Assembly (NCBI RefSeq): GCF_002285795.1 | Contig: NZ_CP022961.1 | Coordinates: 6,283,501-6,347,500 of the forward strand | Length of the DNA stretch: 64,000 nucleotides | Direction: 5' to 3' | Source: Plantactinospora sp. KBS50 | GTDB lineage: Bacteria > Actinomycetota > Actinomycetes > Mycobacteriales > Micromonosporaceae | Shown: positions 9,863-17,990 of the stretch, piece after piece | Layout of the letters: the number at the start of each line of letters is the position of its first letter | How positions within the stretch are numbered: the stretch's first letter is position 1 | The notes under the pieces: generated by a model | The model's input: only the letters and a program-made list of their open reading frames with translations | What the model was told of the DNA's origin: nothing | Databases searched by the model: none | Position numbers and translations under genes: made by a program

Positions 9863-10145
9863 CCAGGGTCTTCTCCCGGTCCCGCATGGCGGCCTCGAAC
9901 ATCTTGCGCCAGCTTGTCACCTGGGGGTGCCGGCGGAGCAGCGCCCGGCGTTCGCGCTCGGTCATCCCGCCCCACACACCGAACTCGATGCGGTTGTCGA
10001 GCGCGTCGGCGAGACACTCGTACCGCACCGGACAGCTCCGGCAGATCCGTTTCGCGACGTTCTGCTCGGCACCCTGTACGAACAGCGCGTCCGGGTCACC
10101 GTTCTGACACGCCGCCATTGTGGGCCAATCCGGCATCATGCCCAT
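9849..10145 (-). CDS. whiB4: WhiB-family iron-sulfur regulator, WhiB4/WblA type
   Basis: A 98-aa WhiB-like protein. The four cluster cysteines are present as C-x21-C-x2-C-x5-C (AACQNG, RICRSC, RYEC), followed by the beta-turn motif GVWGGMTERERRALL and a basic tail. The sequence after the turn (RRHPQVTSW) matches the WhiB4/WblA branch rather than WhiB1, WhiB2 or WhiB3. WhiB proteins bind a [4Fe-4S] cluster sensitive to O2 and NO and act on transcription with sigma factor. The ATG at 10143-10145 follows a run of Gs about 10 nt upstream. The divergent PBP gene and adjacent ArsA pair reproduce the mycobacterial whiB4 neighbourhood. Confidence 0.92.
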   Translation of the reverse strand: MGMMPDWPTMAACQNGDPDALFVQGAEQNVAKRICRSCPVRYECLADALDNRIEFGVWGGMTERERRALLRRHPQVTSWRKMFEAAMRDREKTLVTSG

Positions 10146-10533
10146 CTGTCTACGTCCCCCCTCATAGTTGCTACCGACTCGTGCCGAACCAGTCGGCAAC
10201 CAACCCCCCGGTCGTCTGCCGTCCCCGACCCCCGGGCACGACACACGGCATGCGATTTCCCTCGCTCGACCATCATGCTCTGTAGTCGGGTGATTACGCA
10301 ACGTTGTCGGCCAAATCCATCAATCCGGACACTCCAGACGTCCGCGGTGTCTGCGGGTCGGCGTCTACCCGGTGACGTTCCGGGAAAACGCCGCGAAAGC
10401 CGCTGGCATGGTGGAGACTTGGCGCCGGTGCGCCCATGTCCGCACGTCAGGGGCCATGCGTCTAGCACAACGAGACCGGCGCCGGCAGGAAATGGGGAAA
10501 GTACGCCGCGCGGGACTTCGTTGTGCTTTCCCG
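10146..10533. other. Divergent regulatory region between whiB4 and the class A PBP gene
   Basis: About 390 bp without a convincing gene. It must hold the whiB4 promoter on the minus strand and the PBP promoter on the plus strand. Sequence around 10280-10340 is less GC-rich than the flanks. I could not define a specific operator by eye. Confidence 0.6.
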
Positions 10534-10539
10534 TACCCT
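10534..10539 (+). promoter_or_regulatory. -10 hexamer TACCCT of a leaderless transcript
   Basis: TACCCT ends 6 nt before the GTG at 10546. It supports that GTG over the much earlier in-frame ATG at 10372. Confidence 0.6.
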
Positions 10540-10545
10540 GTCGGG

Positions 10546-13047
10546 GTGACTTGGTTGCGCAAGCGTGATCACAACCCGCTGACCAATGCCGCGTCGCTGC
10601 TGATCTGCGGCCTCCTCGCCGGGGTCGTCGTGGCCGCCGCCGCCTTCCCCGCCGTGGCGATGTCCGGCCTCGCAGCGAAGGCCGCGGCCGAGACCTTCGA
10701 CAAGCTCCCGACGGAACTGACCGTCAAACGAGCGCCGCAGATCAGCTACCTGTACGCCTCGGACGGCAAGACCGTGCTGGCGACGATGTTCGACGAGAAC
10801 CGCCGGGACATTCCGATCAAGGACATCCCGCTGATCATGCGGCAGGCCATCGTGGCGGCCGAGGACCACAACTTCTACCAGCACAACGGCGTCGACATGA
10901 AGGGCGTGGTCCGCGCCTTCGTGAACAACAGCAACGCCGGGACGCAGCAGCAGGGCGCCTCCACCCTCACCATGCAGTACGTCCGGATGGCCATCTCCTA
11001 CTCGGCGAGCCGGCCCCGGGACGTGGTGGCGGCGACCGAGGACACCACGGCGCGCAAGCTCAAGGAAATGCGCTACGCCATGCAGATCGACAAGGAGTTG
11101 GGCAAGGACGGCGTGCTGGAGCGCTACCTGAACATCGCGCCGTTCGGCAACGGCGCGTACGGGGTGTACGCCGCCAGCCAGGTCTACTTCGGCAAGAAGC
11201 CCAAGGACCTGAAGATCGAGGAGGCCGCCATGCTCGCCGGCATGGTCAAGGCCCCGGACGGCTTCGACCCGACCGACCCCGAGAAGTACCCGAAGGCGCT
11301 GGACCGGCGCAACTACGTGATCGCCAACATGCAGGAGATCGGCGCGATCACCCCCGAGCAGGCAGAGAAGGCGAAGGCCGCCAAGCTCACGGTCAAGGGC
11401 AAGCCCACCCCGAACGGCTGCGTGGCCGCCAACAAGAACCAGTGGGGCTTCTTCTGCGACTACTTCTACCGCTGGTGGTTGTCCCAGGAGACCTTCGGGG
11501 CGACCGCGTACGACCGGGAGCGGCGGCTCAAGACCGGCGGCTACCGCATCGTGACCAGCCTGGACCTGCAGGCTCAGCAGGGCGCCAAGGACGGCGTGGA
11601 ACGCTCCGTGCCGACCGGCAAGAAGGAGGCCCTCATGGTGGCCGCCGTCGAGCCGGGCAGCGGCCGGGTGCGGGCGCTGGCCACCAACCGCAACTACAAG
11701 CTGGACAATCCCGACAAGCCACAGAACAAGCTCTCCACCGACCCGGCCAAGCGCAGGCTCGGGATCCGCGGTACGTATCCGAACACCACGAACCCGCTGC
11801 TCACCGGCGGCGGCGACATCCACGGCTACCAGGCCGGGTCGACCTTCAAGATGTTCACGATGATCGCGGCGTTGGAGAACGGCTACTCGCTCAACTACTC
11901 GTACAACGCGCCGAACATCTTCAAGTCGGACTATGTGATCCAGAAGAACAGCCCCGCCGCCTGCCCCGGCACGCACTTCTACTGCCCCGGCAACGCGGCG
12001 CCGAACGAGGCCGGCCGGTACACCATGTGGGGCGCCTTCGGCAGGTCGGTGAACACCTACTTCGTCCCGCTGGAGCAGGCGGTCGGCGCGGAGAAGGCCG
12101 TCGAGGTGGCCAAGCGCCTCGGCATCAAGTTCACCGGGAAGCTGAGCGACACCAACTCCGACGCGTACCTGGCGGCCAACGCCGAGAGCTGGGGGGCGTT
12201 CACCCTGGGCGTCTCGGCGACCACGCCACTGGACCTGGCCAACGCGTACGCGACGGTCGCGGCGGACGGCACCTACTGCGAGCCGATCCCGGTCGAGAAG
12301 ATCACCGACCAGGACGGCAACAACCTGGACGTGGCCAACCCCCGCTGCAAGAAGGTGCTCAAGACCGACGTGGCCCGGGCCGCGCTGGACGCCGCCCGCT
12401 GCCCGGTCGGGGACCGCTCGTCCACCTCCAAGTGCGTCGGCGCCACGGCCTCGGCCGTGCACCGGGTGGTCGGCAAGCCGGTGGCCGGCAAGACCGGCAC
12501 CACCGACCAGGACAAGACCGCCGCGCTGGTGGCGATGACCAAGCAGTACTCCTTCGCCGGCATCCTCGCCGACCCGGACTGGCCGCAGACCACCGAGCGG
12601 ATGAAGCACGAGGGCAAGGGTGGCGTGAACCCGGCCGTCTACGAGGCCCTACGGGACGCCATGAAGGGCAAACCCGCCATCGACTTCCCGGGGCCGGGCA
12701 GCAGCAGCAAGATGGTGCAGGGCGACGAGAAGACCATCCCGTCGGTGCGCTGCTATTCGCTCGACAACGCCCGCGCCAAGCTCAAGGACGCCGGATTCGA
12801 GGTCCGCACCGGCGACGGGCGGGTGGACTCAAGCTGCCCCGCCGGCAGCGCGGCGGGCACCAACCCGGACGGCAAGGCGCCGGAGGGCGCCCAGGTGATC
12901 ATCCAGGTCAGCAACGGCAAGGACAACAAGCCGGCGGATGACGGCGGCGGCTCCGGAAACGGAGACGGGAACGGCCCGGGGAACGGAAACGGCCCCGGTA
13001 ACGGGCAGGCCCCGTCACCACCGAGCACACCCAGACCCCGCAACTGA
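10546..13047 (+). CDS. Class A penicillin-binding protein with PASTA domain (PonA2-like)
   Basis: An 833-aa bifunctional peptidoglycan synthase. A membrane anchor covers about residues 14-40. The GT51 glycosyltransferase domain has EDHNFYQHNG (catalytic E106) and QGASTLTMQ. The transpeptidase has STFK (S432, K435), SVN (S501-N503) and KTG (K649). A C-terminal PASTA domain (about 725-790) and a Gly/Asn-rich tail ending in RPRN follow. The enzyme polymerises and cross-links lipid II products outside the membrane. Mycobacterial PonA2 has the same architecture and neighbours. The GTG start is set by the -10 box just upstream. Confidence 0.95.
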   Translation: MTWLRKRDHNPLTNAASLLICGLLAGVVVAAAAFPAVAMSGLAAKAAAETFDKLPTELTVKRAPQISYLYASDGKTVLATMFDENRRDIPIKDIPLIMRQAIVAAEDHNFYQHNGVDMKGVVRAFVNNSNAGTQQQGASTLTMQYVRMAISYSASRPRDVVAATEDTTARKLKEMRYAMQIDKELGKDGVLERYLNIAPFGNGAYGVYAASQVYFGKKPKDLKIEEAAMLAGMVKAPDGFDPTDPEKYPKALDRRNYVIANMQEIGAITPEQAEKAKAAKLTVKGKPTPNGCVAANKNQWGFFCDYFYRWWLSQETFGATAYDRERRLKTGGYRIVTSLDLQAQQGAKDGVERSVPTGKKEALMVAAVEPGSGRVRALATNRNYKLDNPDKPQNKLSTDPAKRRLGIRGTYPNTTNPLLTGGGDIHGYQAGSTFKMFTMIAALENGYSLNYSYNAPNIFKSDYVIQKNSPAACPGTHFYCPGNAAPNEAGRYTMWGAFGRSVNTYFVPLEQAVGAEKAVEVAKRLGIKFTGKLSDTNSDAYLAANAESWGAFTLGVSATTPLDLANAYATVAADGTYCEPIPVEKITDQDGNNLDVANPRCKKVLKTDVARAALDAARCPVGDRSSTSKCVGATASAVHRVVGKPVAGKTGTTDQDKTAALVAMTKQYSFAGILADPDWPQTTERMKHEGKGGVNPAVYEALRDAMKGKPAIDFPGPGSSSKMVQGDEKTIPSVRCYSLDNARAKLKDAGFEVRTGDGRVDSSCPAGSAAGTNPDGKAPEGAQVIIQVSNGKDNKPADDGGGSGNGDGNGPGNGNGPGNGQAPSPPSTPRPRN

Positions 13048-13054
13048 CGACACG

Positions 13055-13096
13055 AAGTGGCCCCCTCCGATGCAGCGCATCCGGAGGGGGCCACTT
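13055..13096. terminator. Strong hairpin terminator, 15-bp perfect stem
   Basis: Arms 13055-13069 and 13082-13096 (aagtggccccctccg and its complement) pair perfectly, followed by TTT. It lies between the convergent PBP and YqeY genes and can serve both. Confidence 0.85.
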
Positions 13097-13144
13097 TCGT
13101 CAGCCGTCGCCGCGTCATGCCCCTCCGGGCACCACCCGCGAGCC

Positions 13145-13600
13145 TCAGGCGCCGAGCTGACGACGTACCTCGGCGGCCACCCGGCCTCCCTCGGCCCGGC
13201 CGGCCACCGCGGCCTGGGCCGCCTTCATGGCCGGGCCCATCTGTGCACGGCCGCTGAACCCACCGGCCGACAGCGCCCCCGCGACCAGTTCGGTCAGCTC
13301 CGCATCGTCGAGCTGCTTCGGCAGGTAGCGGTCCAGCACCTCGCCCTCGGCGCGTTCCCTGGCCGCCTGCTCGGCCCGCCCCGCCTCGGCGAAGGCGGTG
13401 GCCGCCTCCCGGCGCTTCTTGGCCTCCCTGGTCAGCACCGCCATCACCTCATCGTCCGTGAGGTCCCGCTTCTGCGCCCCCGCGACCTCGGCGTTCCCGA
13501 CGGCGGCCAGCGCCATCCGCAGGGTCGAGGTGGTCACCTCGTCACGGGCCTTGAGACTGGTACGCATGTCGGTGGTCAGCCGGTCCTTCAACGCGCTCAT
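13145..13600 (-). CDS. GatB/YqeY domain-containing protein
   Basis: A 151-aa protein of the YqeY family (MSALKDRLTTDMRTSLK...EVRRQLGA), which resembles the tRNA-binding tail of the amidotransferase subunit GatB. Family motifs LRMALAA, EVLDRYLPKQL and MGPAMKA are present. The role is unproven in bacteria; it may bind tRNA. The ATG at 13600 is the conserved start; it is divergent from the phosphoesterase gene with only 25 bp between the starts. Confidence 0.9.
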   Translation of the reverse strand: MSALKDRLTTDMRTSLKARDEVTTSTLRMALAAVGNAEVAGAQKRDLTDDEVMAVLTREAKKRREAATAFAEAGRAEQAARERAEGEVLDRYLPKQLDDAELTELVAGALSAGGFSGRAQMGPAMKAAQAAVAGRAEGGRVAAEVRRQLGA

Positions 13601-13612
13601 GGACGCCCAAAC

Positions 13613-13618
13613 TACTCT
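13613..13618 (+). promoter_or_regulatory. -10 hexamer TACTCT close to start codon
   Basis: TACTCT ends 7 nt before the ATG at 13626. The intervening ggaaggc could be a weak ribosome site, but the spacing fits a leaderless transcript. Confidence 0.5.
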
Positions 13619-13625
13619 GGAAGGC

Positions 13626-14528
13626 ATGGAAAAGCGCACGGTACTGCGGCTGGCCGGCGGACTCGCGGTGGCCGGAGCCGCCACCCTCGGATACGCATCG
13701 TTGATCGAGCGGAATCGGTTCACCCTCCGGCGGTACGACGTACCGGTGCTGGACGCCGACGCGGAACCGCTGCGCATTCTGCACCTGTCCGACCTGCACA
13801 TGATGCCGGGCCAGCGACGCAAGCAGGCGTGGGTCGCCTCGCTCGCGGCCACCGACCCCGACCTGGTGGTGGTCACCGGGGACAACATGGCCGACCCGCG
13901 CTCGGTGCCCGGGGTGCTGCGGGCGTTGCAGCCGCTGCTGGACGTCCCCGGCGCCTTCGTCTTCGGCTCCAACGACTACACCGGGCCGGTGTGGAAGAAC
14001 CCACTGCGGTACGTCGTGCCGCGCCGGGGCGAGGAGGGGTACCGGCACGGCGTCGAGCTGCCGTACGAGGACCTCCGGGACGTGCTGGTCAATGCCGGCT
14101 GGACCGACCTGAACAACGCCCGGACCTCTATCAAGGCCGGCGGCCGGCTGATCGAACTGGTCGGGGTGGACGACCCGCACGTGAGCCGGGACGACTACGA
14201 GTCCGTCGCGGGGCGGGTCGCGCCCGAGGCGGCCCTGTCGATCGGCGTCACCCACTCGCCCGAGTCGCGGGTACTGGACGCGATGGCCGAGGACGGGTTG
14301 GCGCTGCTGCTCGCCGGGCACACCCACGGCGGCCAGGTCTGCGTGCCCTTCTACGGTGCGCTCACCACCAACTGTGATCTTCCCCGCTCGATGGCCCGCG
14401 GTCTGCACCGCTGGCCCGGCTCGGACGCCTGGCTGCACGTCTCCGCCGGGCTGGGCACCCACCCCACCGCGCCGGTCCGGTTCGCCTGCCCACCCGAGGC
14501 TTCGCTGCTCACGCTGATCCCCTGCTGA
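13626..14528 (+). CDS. Metallophosphoesterase (Rv3683-like)
   Basis: A 300-aa calcineurin-like phosphoesterase. The metal and active-site motifs appear in order: HLSDLHMMP, TGDNM, GSND (a variant of GNHD), and AGHTHGGQV. A hydrophobic segment at residues 5-25 suggests a membrane anchor or a signal peptide. Relatives of this subgroup (YkuE-like) act on membrane lipids such as UDP-diacylglucosamine, but the substrate here is not shown by the sequence. It is the next conserved gene after ponA2 in mycobacteria too. Confidence 0.9.
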   Translation: MEKRTVLRLAGGLAVAGAATLGYASLIERNRFTLRRYDVPVLDADAEPLRILHLSDLHMMPGQRRKQAWVASLAATDPDLVVVTGDNMADPRSVPGVLRALQPLLDVPGAFVFGSNDYTGPVWKNPLRYVVPRRGEEGYRHGVELPYEDLRDVLVNAGWTDLNNARTSIKAGGRLIELVGVDDPHVSRDDYESVAGRVAPEAALSIGVTHSPESRVLDAMAEDGLALLLAGHTHGGQVCVPFYGALTTNCDLPRSMARGLHRWPGSDAWLHVSAGLGTHPTAPVRFACPPEASLLTLIPC

Positions 14529-14538
14529 CACCCGGGAG

Positions 14539-14559
14539 GTGCCCCCGCCGGGGGTACCC
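14539..14559 (+). terminator. Hairpin after the phosphoesterase gene
   Basis: A 9-bp stem with one G-T pair (ggtgccccc / gggggtacc) and a three-base loop sits just after the stop and before the tRNA promoter. Confidence 0.55.
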
Positions 14560-14562
14560 GGT

Positions 14563-14590
14563 TTGACCGTCGGTGGGCGTGAGCTACTAT
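14563..14590 (+). promoter_or_regulatory. tRNA-Pro promoter (-35 TTGACC, -10 TACTAT)
   Basis: TTGACC (14563-14568) and TACTAT (14585-14590) are separated by 16 nt, a near-consensus housekeeping promoter. The start of transcription would be about 10 nt before the mature tRNA. Confidence 0.75.
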
Positions 14591-14606
14591 TGCCCGGCAC
14601 GGCAAC

Positions 14607-14680
14607 CGGGGTGTAGCGCAGCTTGGCAGCGCGCTTCGTTCGGGACGAAGAGGTCGTGGGTTCAAATCCCGCCACCCCGA
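14607..14680 (+). tRNA. tRNA-Pro (anticodon CGG)
   Basis: A complete cloverleaf: acceptor CGGGGTG/CACCCCG, anticodon stem CTTCG/CGAAG around loop TTCGGGA (anticodon CGG), and T arm GTGGG TTCAAAT CCCGC. The CCA end is not fully encoded. The 3' part, from the anticodon loop on, is the attachment site of the integrated element. Confidence 0.95.
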
Positions 14681-14687
14681 CAGAGAT
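14638..14687 (+). repeat. attL: 50-bp att core in tRNA-Pro
   Basis: Identical over 50 bp to 20766-20815. It runs from the last anticodon-stem/loop bases to a few bases past the tRNA (cagagat), so integration keeps the tRNA functional. Confidence 0.9.
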
Positions 14688-14688
14688 C

Positions 14689-14721
14689 AGAGGGCACGTC
14701 CTATCGACGGACGTGCCCTCT
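14689..14721 (+). terminator. Terminator hairpin between tRNA-Pro and integrase
   Basis: A 13-bp perfect stem (agagggcacgtcc / ggacgtgccctct) with loop tatcgac. A variant with a compensated base-pair change lies after attR (20818-20850). Confidence 0.8.
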
Positions 14722-14725
14722 AGCG

Positions 14726-15865
14726 CTATGTGCAGCAGTGGAGTACGGCAGCGGTCAGCGCAGGCTCTCGCCCAGGCGCTTGAGCGCGTCGCGGGTGGCA
14801 TCCGAGGACGCCCCGCGAATAGATCTCCATCGTCACCGACACCTCGGCGTGCCGGAGCACCTGCATGATGACGCGCGGGTGCACGTCCAGGTCGACGAGC
14901 AGGGTCGCGCAGGTACGCCGGGCGTCGTGCACGGTGATCTTCCGAACTCCGGCGCGGGCGCAGCGGGCGTCCCAGGAACGGTTGAAGTTGCGCGGCTCCA
15001 CCGGGGTTCCGTAGCGGGTGGTGAACAGCAGCGGCGAGCCCTGCCAGGCGATGCCCGCCTCGTCGCGGTCGGCCTTCCTCGCCTGCTGACGGAGGTCGAG
15101 TGCTGCCGCGCAGATGTCCGGCAGCGGGAGGATGGCGTCCGAGGTCTGCGTTTTGGTCTCCCGGTGCAGCAGTTGCCCGCCGACCCGCTGCAACTGCCAG
15201 CCGATCGACAGCTCCCCCGCCGCCAGGTCGACGGCGTCCCCGGTGAGGCCGAGCACCTCGCCCTTACGCAGGCCGAGCACCAGGATCAGCACGTACGCGG
15301 CGTACAACGGGTCGCGGTCGGCCCGCGCGGACTCCAGGAACCGACGCGCCTCGTCGCTGGTCCACGCCCGGCCCCGGCGGCGGCGGACCGGTGGGAGCTT
15401 GACCAGGGCGGCGGCGTTGCGGGTGACCAGTTCCTCGGTGGCGGCGTGGTTGAGTGCGGAGCGCAGCACGCCCCGGACGTCCTTGACGGTGCGGGCGGAC
15501 GGCACGTCGCCGCAGCACCGGCCGAGCGCGCAGCAGCGCCGTCTGAGTTCGGGGCGGCGGGCGTCCTTGCCCTGGGCGCAGCACTGGCAGGTGCGGGCCA
15601 CCTCGTTGACCCAGGTCTGTACGTCGCGCACCTGGAGCCGGTCGAGCCGCTTCCCGCCGAGGCCGGGGATCACGTACAGCCGGAGGATCGTCTCGTAGGT
15701 GGCGCAGGTCAGCGGCGCGAGGTTGGGGCGCACGACCTCCCGGTGCCAGTAGGTCAGGTAGTCGCCGAGGGTGGCGATCTTCATCTTGACCTTGGACAGG
15801 CCGAAGCCGAACAGCACGGCGACCTCGGCGGGCCAGTACCAACGTGGGGTGAGGTGCTGGATCAT
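14726..15865 (-). CDS. Tyrosine integrase, N-terminally deleted, apparently fused to an excisionase start; 3' frameshift
   Basis: The catalytic domain is clear: LGLRKGEVLGL (first Arg), ITVHDARRTCATLL (H-x-x-R), RHAEVSVTMEIYS (His and tyrosine nucleophile), plus the cysteine-rich insert CQCCAQGKDA typical of actinomycete element integrases. The arm-binding N-terminus (about 65-70 residues) is absent. In its place the first 31 residues (MIQHLTPRWYWPAEVAVLFG...) look like the start of an AICE excisionase, joined in frame to TLGDYLTYWHREV. The ATG at 15865 overlaps the initiator stop (ATGA), the usual rep-xis junction. After MEIYS the frame shifts: one extra G in 14811-14814 replaces the expected ASSDATRDALKRLGESLR (stop at 14755) with an unrelated tail. 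Probably not active. Confidence 0.85.
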   Translation of the reverse strand: MIQHLTPRWYWPAEVAVLFGFGLSKVKMKIATLGDYLTYWHREVVRPNLAPLTCATYETILRLYVIPGLGGKRLDRLQVRDVQTWVNEVARTCQCCAQGKDARRPELRRRCCALGRCCGDVPSARTVKDVRGVLRSALNHAATEELVTRNAAALVKLPPVRRRRGRAWTSDEARRFLESARADRDPLYAAYVLILVLGLRKGEVLGLTGDAVDLAAGELSIGWQLQRVGGQLLHRETKTQTSDAILPLPDICAAALDLRQQARKADRDEAGIAWQGSPLLFTTRYGTPVEPRNFNRSWDARCARAGVRKITVHDARRTCATLLVDLDVHPRVIMQVLRHAEVSVTMEIYSRGVLGCHPRRAQAPGREPALTAAVLHCCT

Positions 15866-16340
15866 GCCGCCACCCCCGACCACGCCTCGTGGGCGAGTTC
15901 TTCGCGGCCGATGCGGTGGCGTTCGCGGCGTTGGGCGGCGGCGGTGTTGGCGAGCAGGGCGTCGCCGTCGGTGAGCCAGCCGGAGCCGACGAAGGCCAGC
16001 GTGCCCACGGTGACCGTGCCGGCCGTGTCGTCGCTGTCAACCGTGTCGGCGTGCTCGGTGCGGCGGTAGGCGGCGCGGGTGTCGCGGAGCTGGCCGAAGA
16101 TGACCGAGTAGCGGCAGGCCTTGGTGAGGAAGTGGCCGCCGTAGCCGAGCATGTGCGCCCAGCGGCGCAGCCCGGCGTAGACGTTGGGTGTGGTGTCAAG
16201 GTCGCCTTGACGGTCTTCGGTCTTCCCGGCTGTCCGGGTGACGTGGTGCCGGGTGGGGCGGCCGAGTCGCCAGCAGGCGTCGATGAGGCGGGCGAGGTGG
16301 TCGCGCAGAGGGAGGACCCGTCTCCTGTTCGCTACGGCTA
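15862..16340 (-). pseudogene. C-terminal remnant of a RepSA-type replication initiator
   Basis: An open frame without a start codon encodes the end of an actinomycete plasmid/AICE replication initiator: LRRWAHMLGYGGHFLTK and TVTVGTLAFVGSGW are the recognisable family blocks, preceded by VLPLRDHLARLIDACWRLG. The N-terminal two thirds are missing. The frame meets the end of the fic gene at about 16338-16359. Its stop overlaps the integrase start. The element can therefore no longer replicate by its own initiator. Confidence 0.75.
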
Positions 16341-17513
16341 TCGGGACGTAAGGATTGCCCTAATCTTTGGCGCCACGAACATCCTCCCGTACCGTTCGCC
16401 GGTCACTTCCTGCAAGATTCCCATCTCAACTAGCTTGCCGATGGCGCTGTTCGCGGGGGGGTACGTCACCTTATGGAGTTCGGCGGCCCGAGATACCGTA
16501 ATGTACGGGTACCCGATGAGAGAATCTGCAATGTCGAGGACTACGCCTCGCACCTTTTTCTTGCGAAGCGTCTCCATCATCTCGGCCCGTGCCGCGAGAA
16601 GGTCTTCAATCTTCTTTACGGCATTGTTAGCTTGTGCCAGAATCCCGTCACAAAAGAAGGTTACCCACGAGTTGAAGTCGCCTGTAATGCTGACCTGCAG
16701 CATCTCATCCTTGTATTGATTCTCTCGCTCCTTAAGCCAGGGCGACAGGTTTAGTACCGGATAGCTCAACGACTTCGCCTCTACTAGCTGTAGAGTGACT
16801 ACCAGCCTCCCCATTCGGCCGTTTCCGTCACTGAAGGGGTGAAGTGTTTCAAACTGATAGTGGCCCACGGCGACCTTAACGAGGATCGGGATATCGTCTT
16901 CGGCGTTTATCCACTTTTCCCAGTCGCTGACCCTTTGGATTAAATCTTCGCCCCAAAGTGGAGGCACAAAACGTGATAGCTCAATTCCGAGATGCCGCTC
17001 GCCAATATAAACGTGTCTTTCGCGAAGTCGTCCGGCATCGTAACCGCCGCCCCGCGTTCCTCGAACTAGGATCTCTTGCAGTTCTGCTATCAAGCTGAGG
17101 CAAATCGGCTTCTTGTTGATAAGTCGAAGCCCGCGCTCCGCTGCTCGGACATAGTTCATGACCTCGCGAAGCTCGGCGCTCTGTTGAGCTTCGTCGAGGT
17201 AGTCTGCCTCAAGGACTTCGTCAAGCGGGGCGTAGGTTCCTTCAAGTGCAGAGGTGCTCTGAGCTTCACGCCGGAGGGCGGGTCGCACCAAGAGGGATGG
17301 GTTCGGTAGTCGCTGGACGGCGAAGTCAAGACGCCCGACTGCCATGCTCGCCTCGGCCACCCGGCTGTACGTCCGCTCAGAGAGTGGGATGCTCGGTGGT
17401 AGCGGGTAGGGCATGAACGCGAAGTGCTTGTAGTCTTGTCCGAGGTAGGCGTCATGTCCAGAGATGGGCCGAAGTTCACCCATCGGTGACTTCCTGAACG
17501 CTTCGATGTCCAC
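16338..17513 (-). CDS. Fic-family AMPylase-like protein with C-terminal winged helix
   Basis: A 391-aa Fic protein. The catalytic motif HPFSDGNGRMGR (H225-R236) is complete. An N-terminal inhibitory helix motif TSALEG (T87 to G92, with E91) makes it a class II, self-inhibited Fic enzyme. The C-terminal 70 residues (AAELHKVTYPPANSAIGKLVEMGIL) read as a winged helix, a common add-on thought to bind DNA for autoregulation. Such enzymes transfer AMP to protein hydroxyls. The base composition is far less GC-rich than all neighbours, with A/T-ending codons, so this is a recent import into the element. It replaces the 5' part of the initiator gene. No antitoxin gene is adjacent; the inhibitory helix makes one unnecessary. 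Confidence 0.93.
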   Translation of the reverse strand: MDIEAFRKSPMGELRPISGHDAYLGQDYKHFAFMPYPLPPSIPLSERTYSRVAEASMAVGRLDFAVQRLPNPSLLVRPALRREAQSTSALEGTYAPLDEVLEADYLDEAQQSAELREVMNYVRAAERGLRLINKKPICLSLIAELQEILVRGTRGGGYDAGRLRERHVYIGERHLGIELSRFVPPLWGEDLIQRVSDWEKWINAEDDIPILVKVAVGHYQFETLHPFSDGNGRMGRLVVTLQLVEAKSLSYPVLNLSPWLKERENQYKDEMLQVSITGDFNSWVTFFCDGILAQANNAVKKIEDLLAARAEMMETLRKKKVRGVVLDIADSLIGYPYITVSRAAELHKVTYPPANSAIGKLVEMGILQEVTGERYGRMFVAPKIRAILTSR

Positions 17514-17578
17514 GCTTGCCTCCGACCGGACGAGGCGATGCTGAGCGCCTTCGCCAAACCTTACAATCTCCGTCCCAG

Positions 17579-17608
17579 ATTTATAGGATCCGGCTTGATC
17601 CTATAAAT
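17579..17608. promoter_or_regulatory. Perfect 12-bp inverted repeat upstream of fic (candidate operator)
   Basis: atttataggatc (17579-17590) and gatcctataaat (17597-17608) are exact inverse complements with a 6-bp spacer, 66 bp upstream of the fic ATG. A second small palindrome, ggaac-tatag-gttcc (17618-17632), follows and shares the CTATAGG core. The AT-rich arms also provide a -10-like TATAGG/TATAAT-type sequence. Likely a binding site for the Fic winged helix or a lost partner repressor. Confidence 0.65.
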
Positions 17609-17632
17609 TACATCCTTGGAACTATAGGTTCC

Positions 17633-17990
17633 CCTCGGGGGTGTACGGGTCCCGAGCTGCAATCACTACCGTCCGCATGCTGAGGGCCTACCGGCCAGTA
17701 GGGCCGCTCCTCCGCCCGCGACGCTGTAGCTGTCGGGGAACGTCAGGCGTGAGGCAGCAAGGAGGCAGCGCGCGCCTCGATGCGCGTTGATCCGGAGCGT
17801 CATCCTACGAGGCTTGGCTCCAGCTTCTCGATGCGGACTGCTACCAGCTGACAGATGCCGACAGCTTGGGACCGCATCCCCCCGCCGGGGGTCGGTGTTG
17901 GACGTCGTCGTCTGGGTGGCGGCACGAGCAGTGCGTCCGGGAGGCGTTGTCCACGACGCGTGGTGAGGGTTCGGCGCGGATACTGGCGGG
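17633..17990. other. Non-coding junction between fic promoter and Nudix gene
   Basis: About 360 bp where GC returns to the host level. It holds a small inverted repeat cctac/gtagg (17687-17702) and, on the minus strand at 17800-17877, a 25-codon fragment ending VAVRIEKLEPSLVG that may be the tail of a lost gene. A GATACT hexamer at 17979-17984 lies 6 nt before the Nudix start. Nothing else is identifiable. Confidence 0.5.

Noticed and set aside
16338..17513. Fic toxin of a FicT/FicA toxin-antitoxin pair
   Set aside because: No small antitoxin gene is adjacent, and the inhibitory motif lies inside the same protein, which makes it class II rather than a two-gene module.
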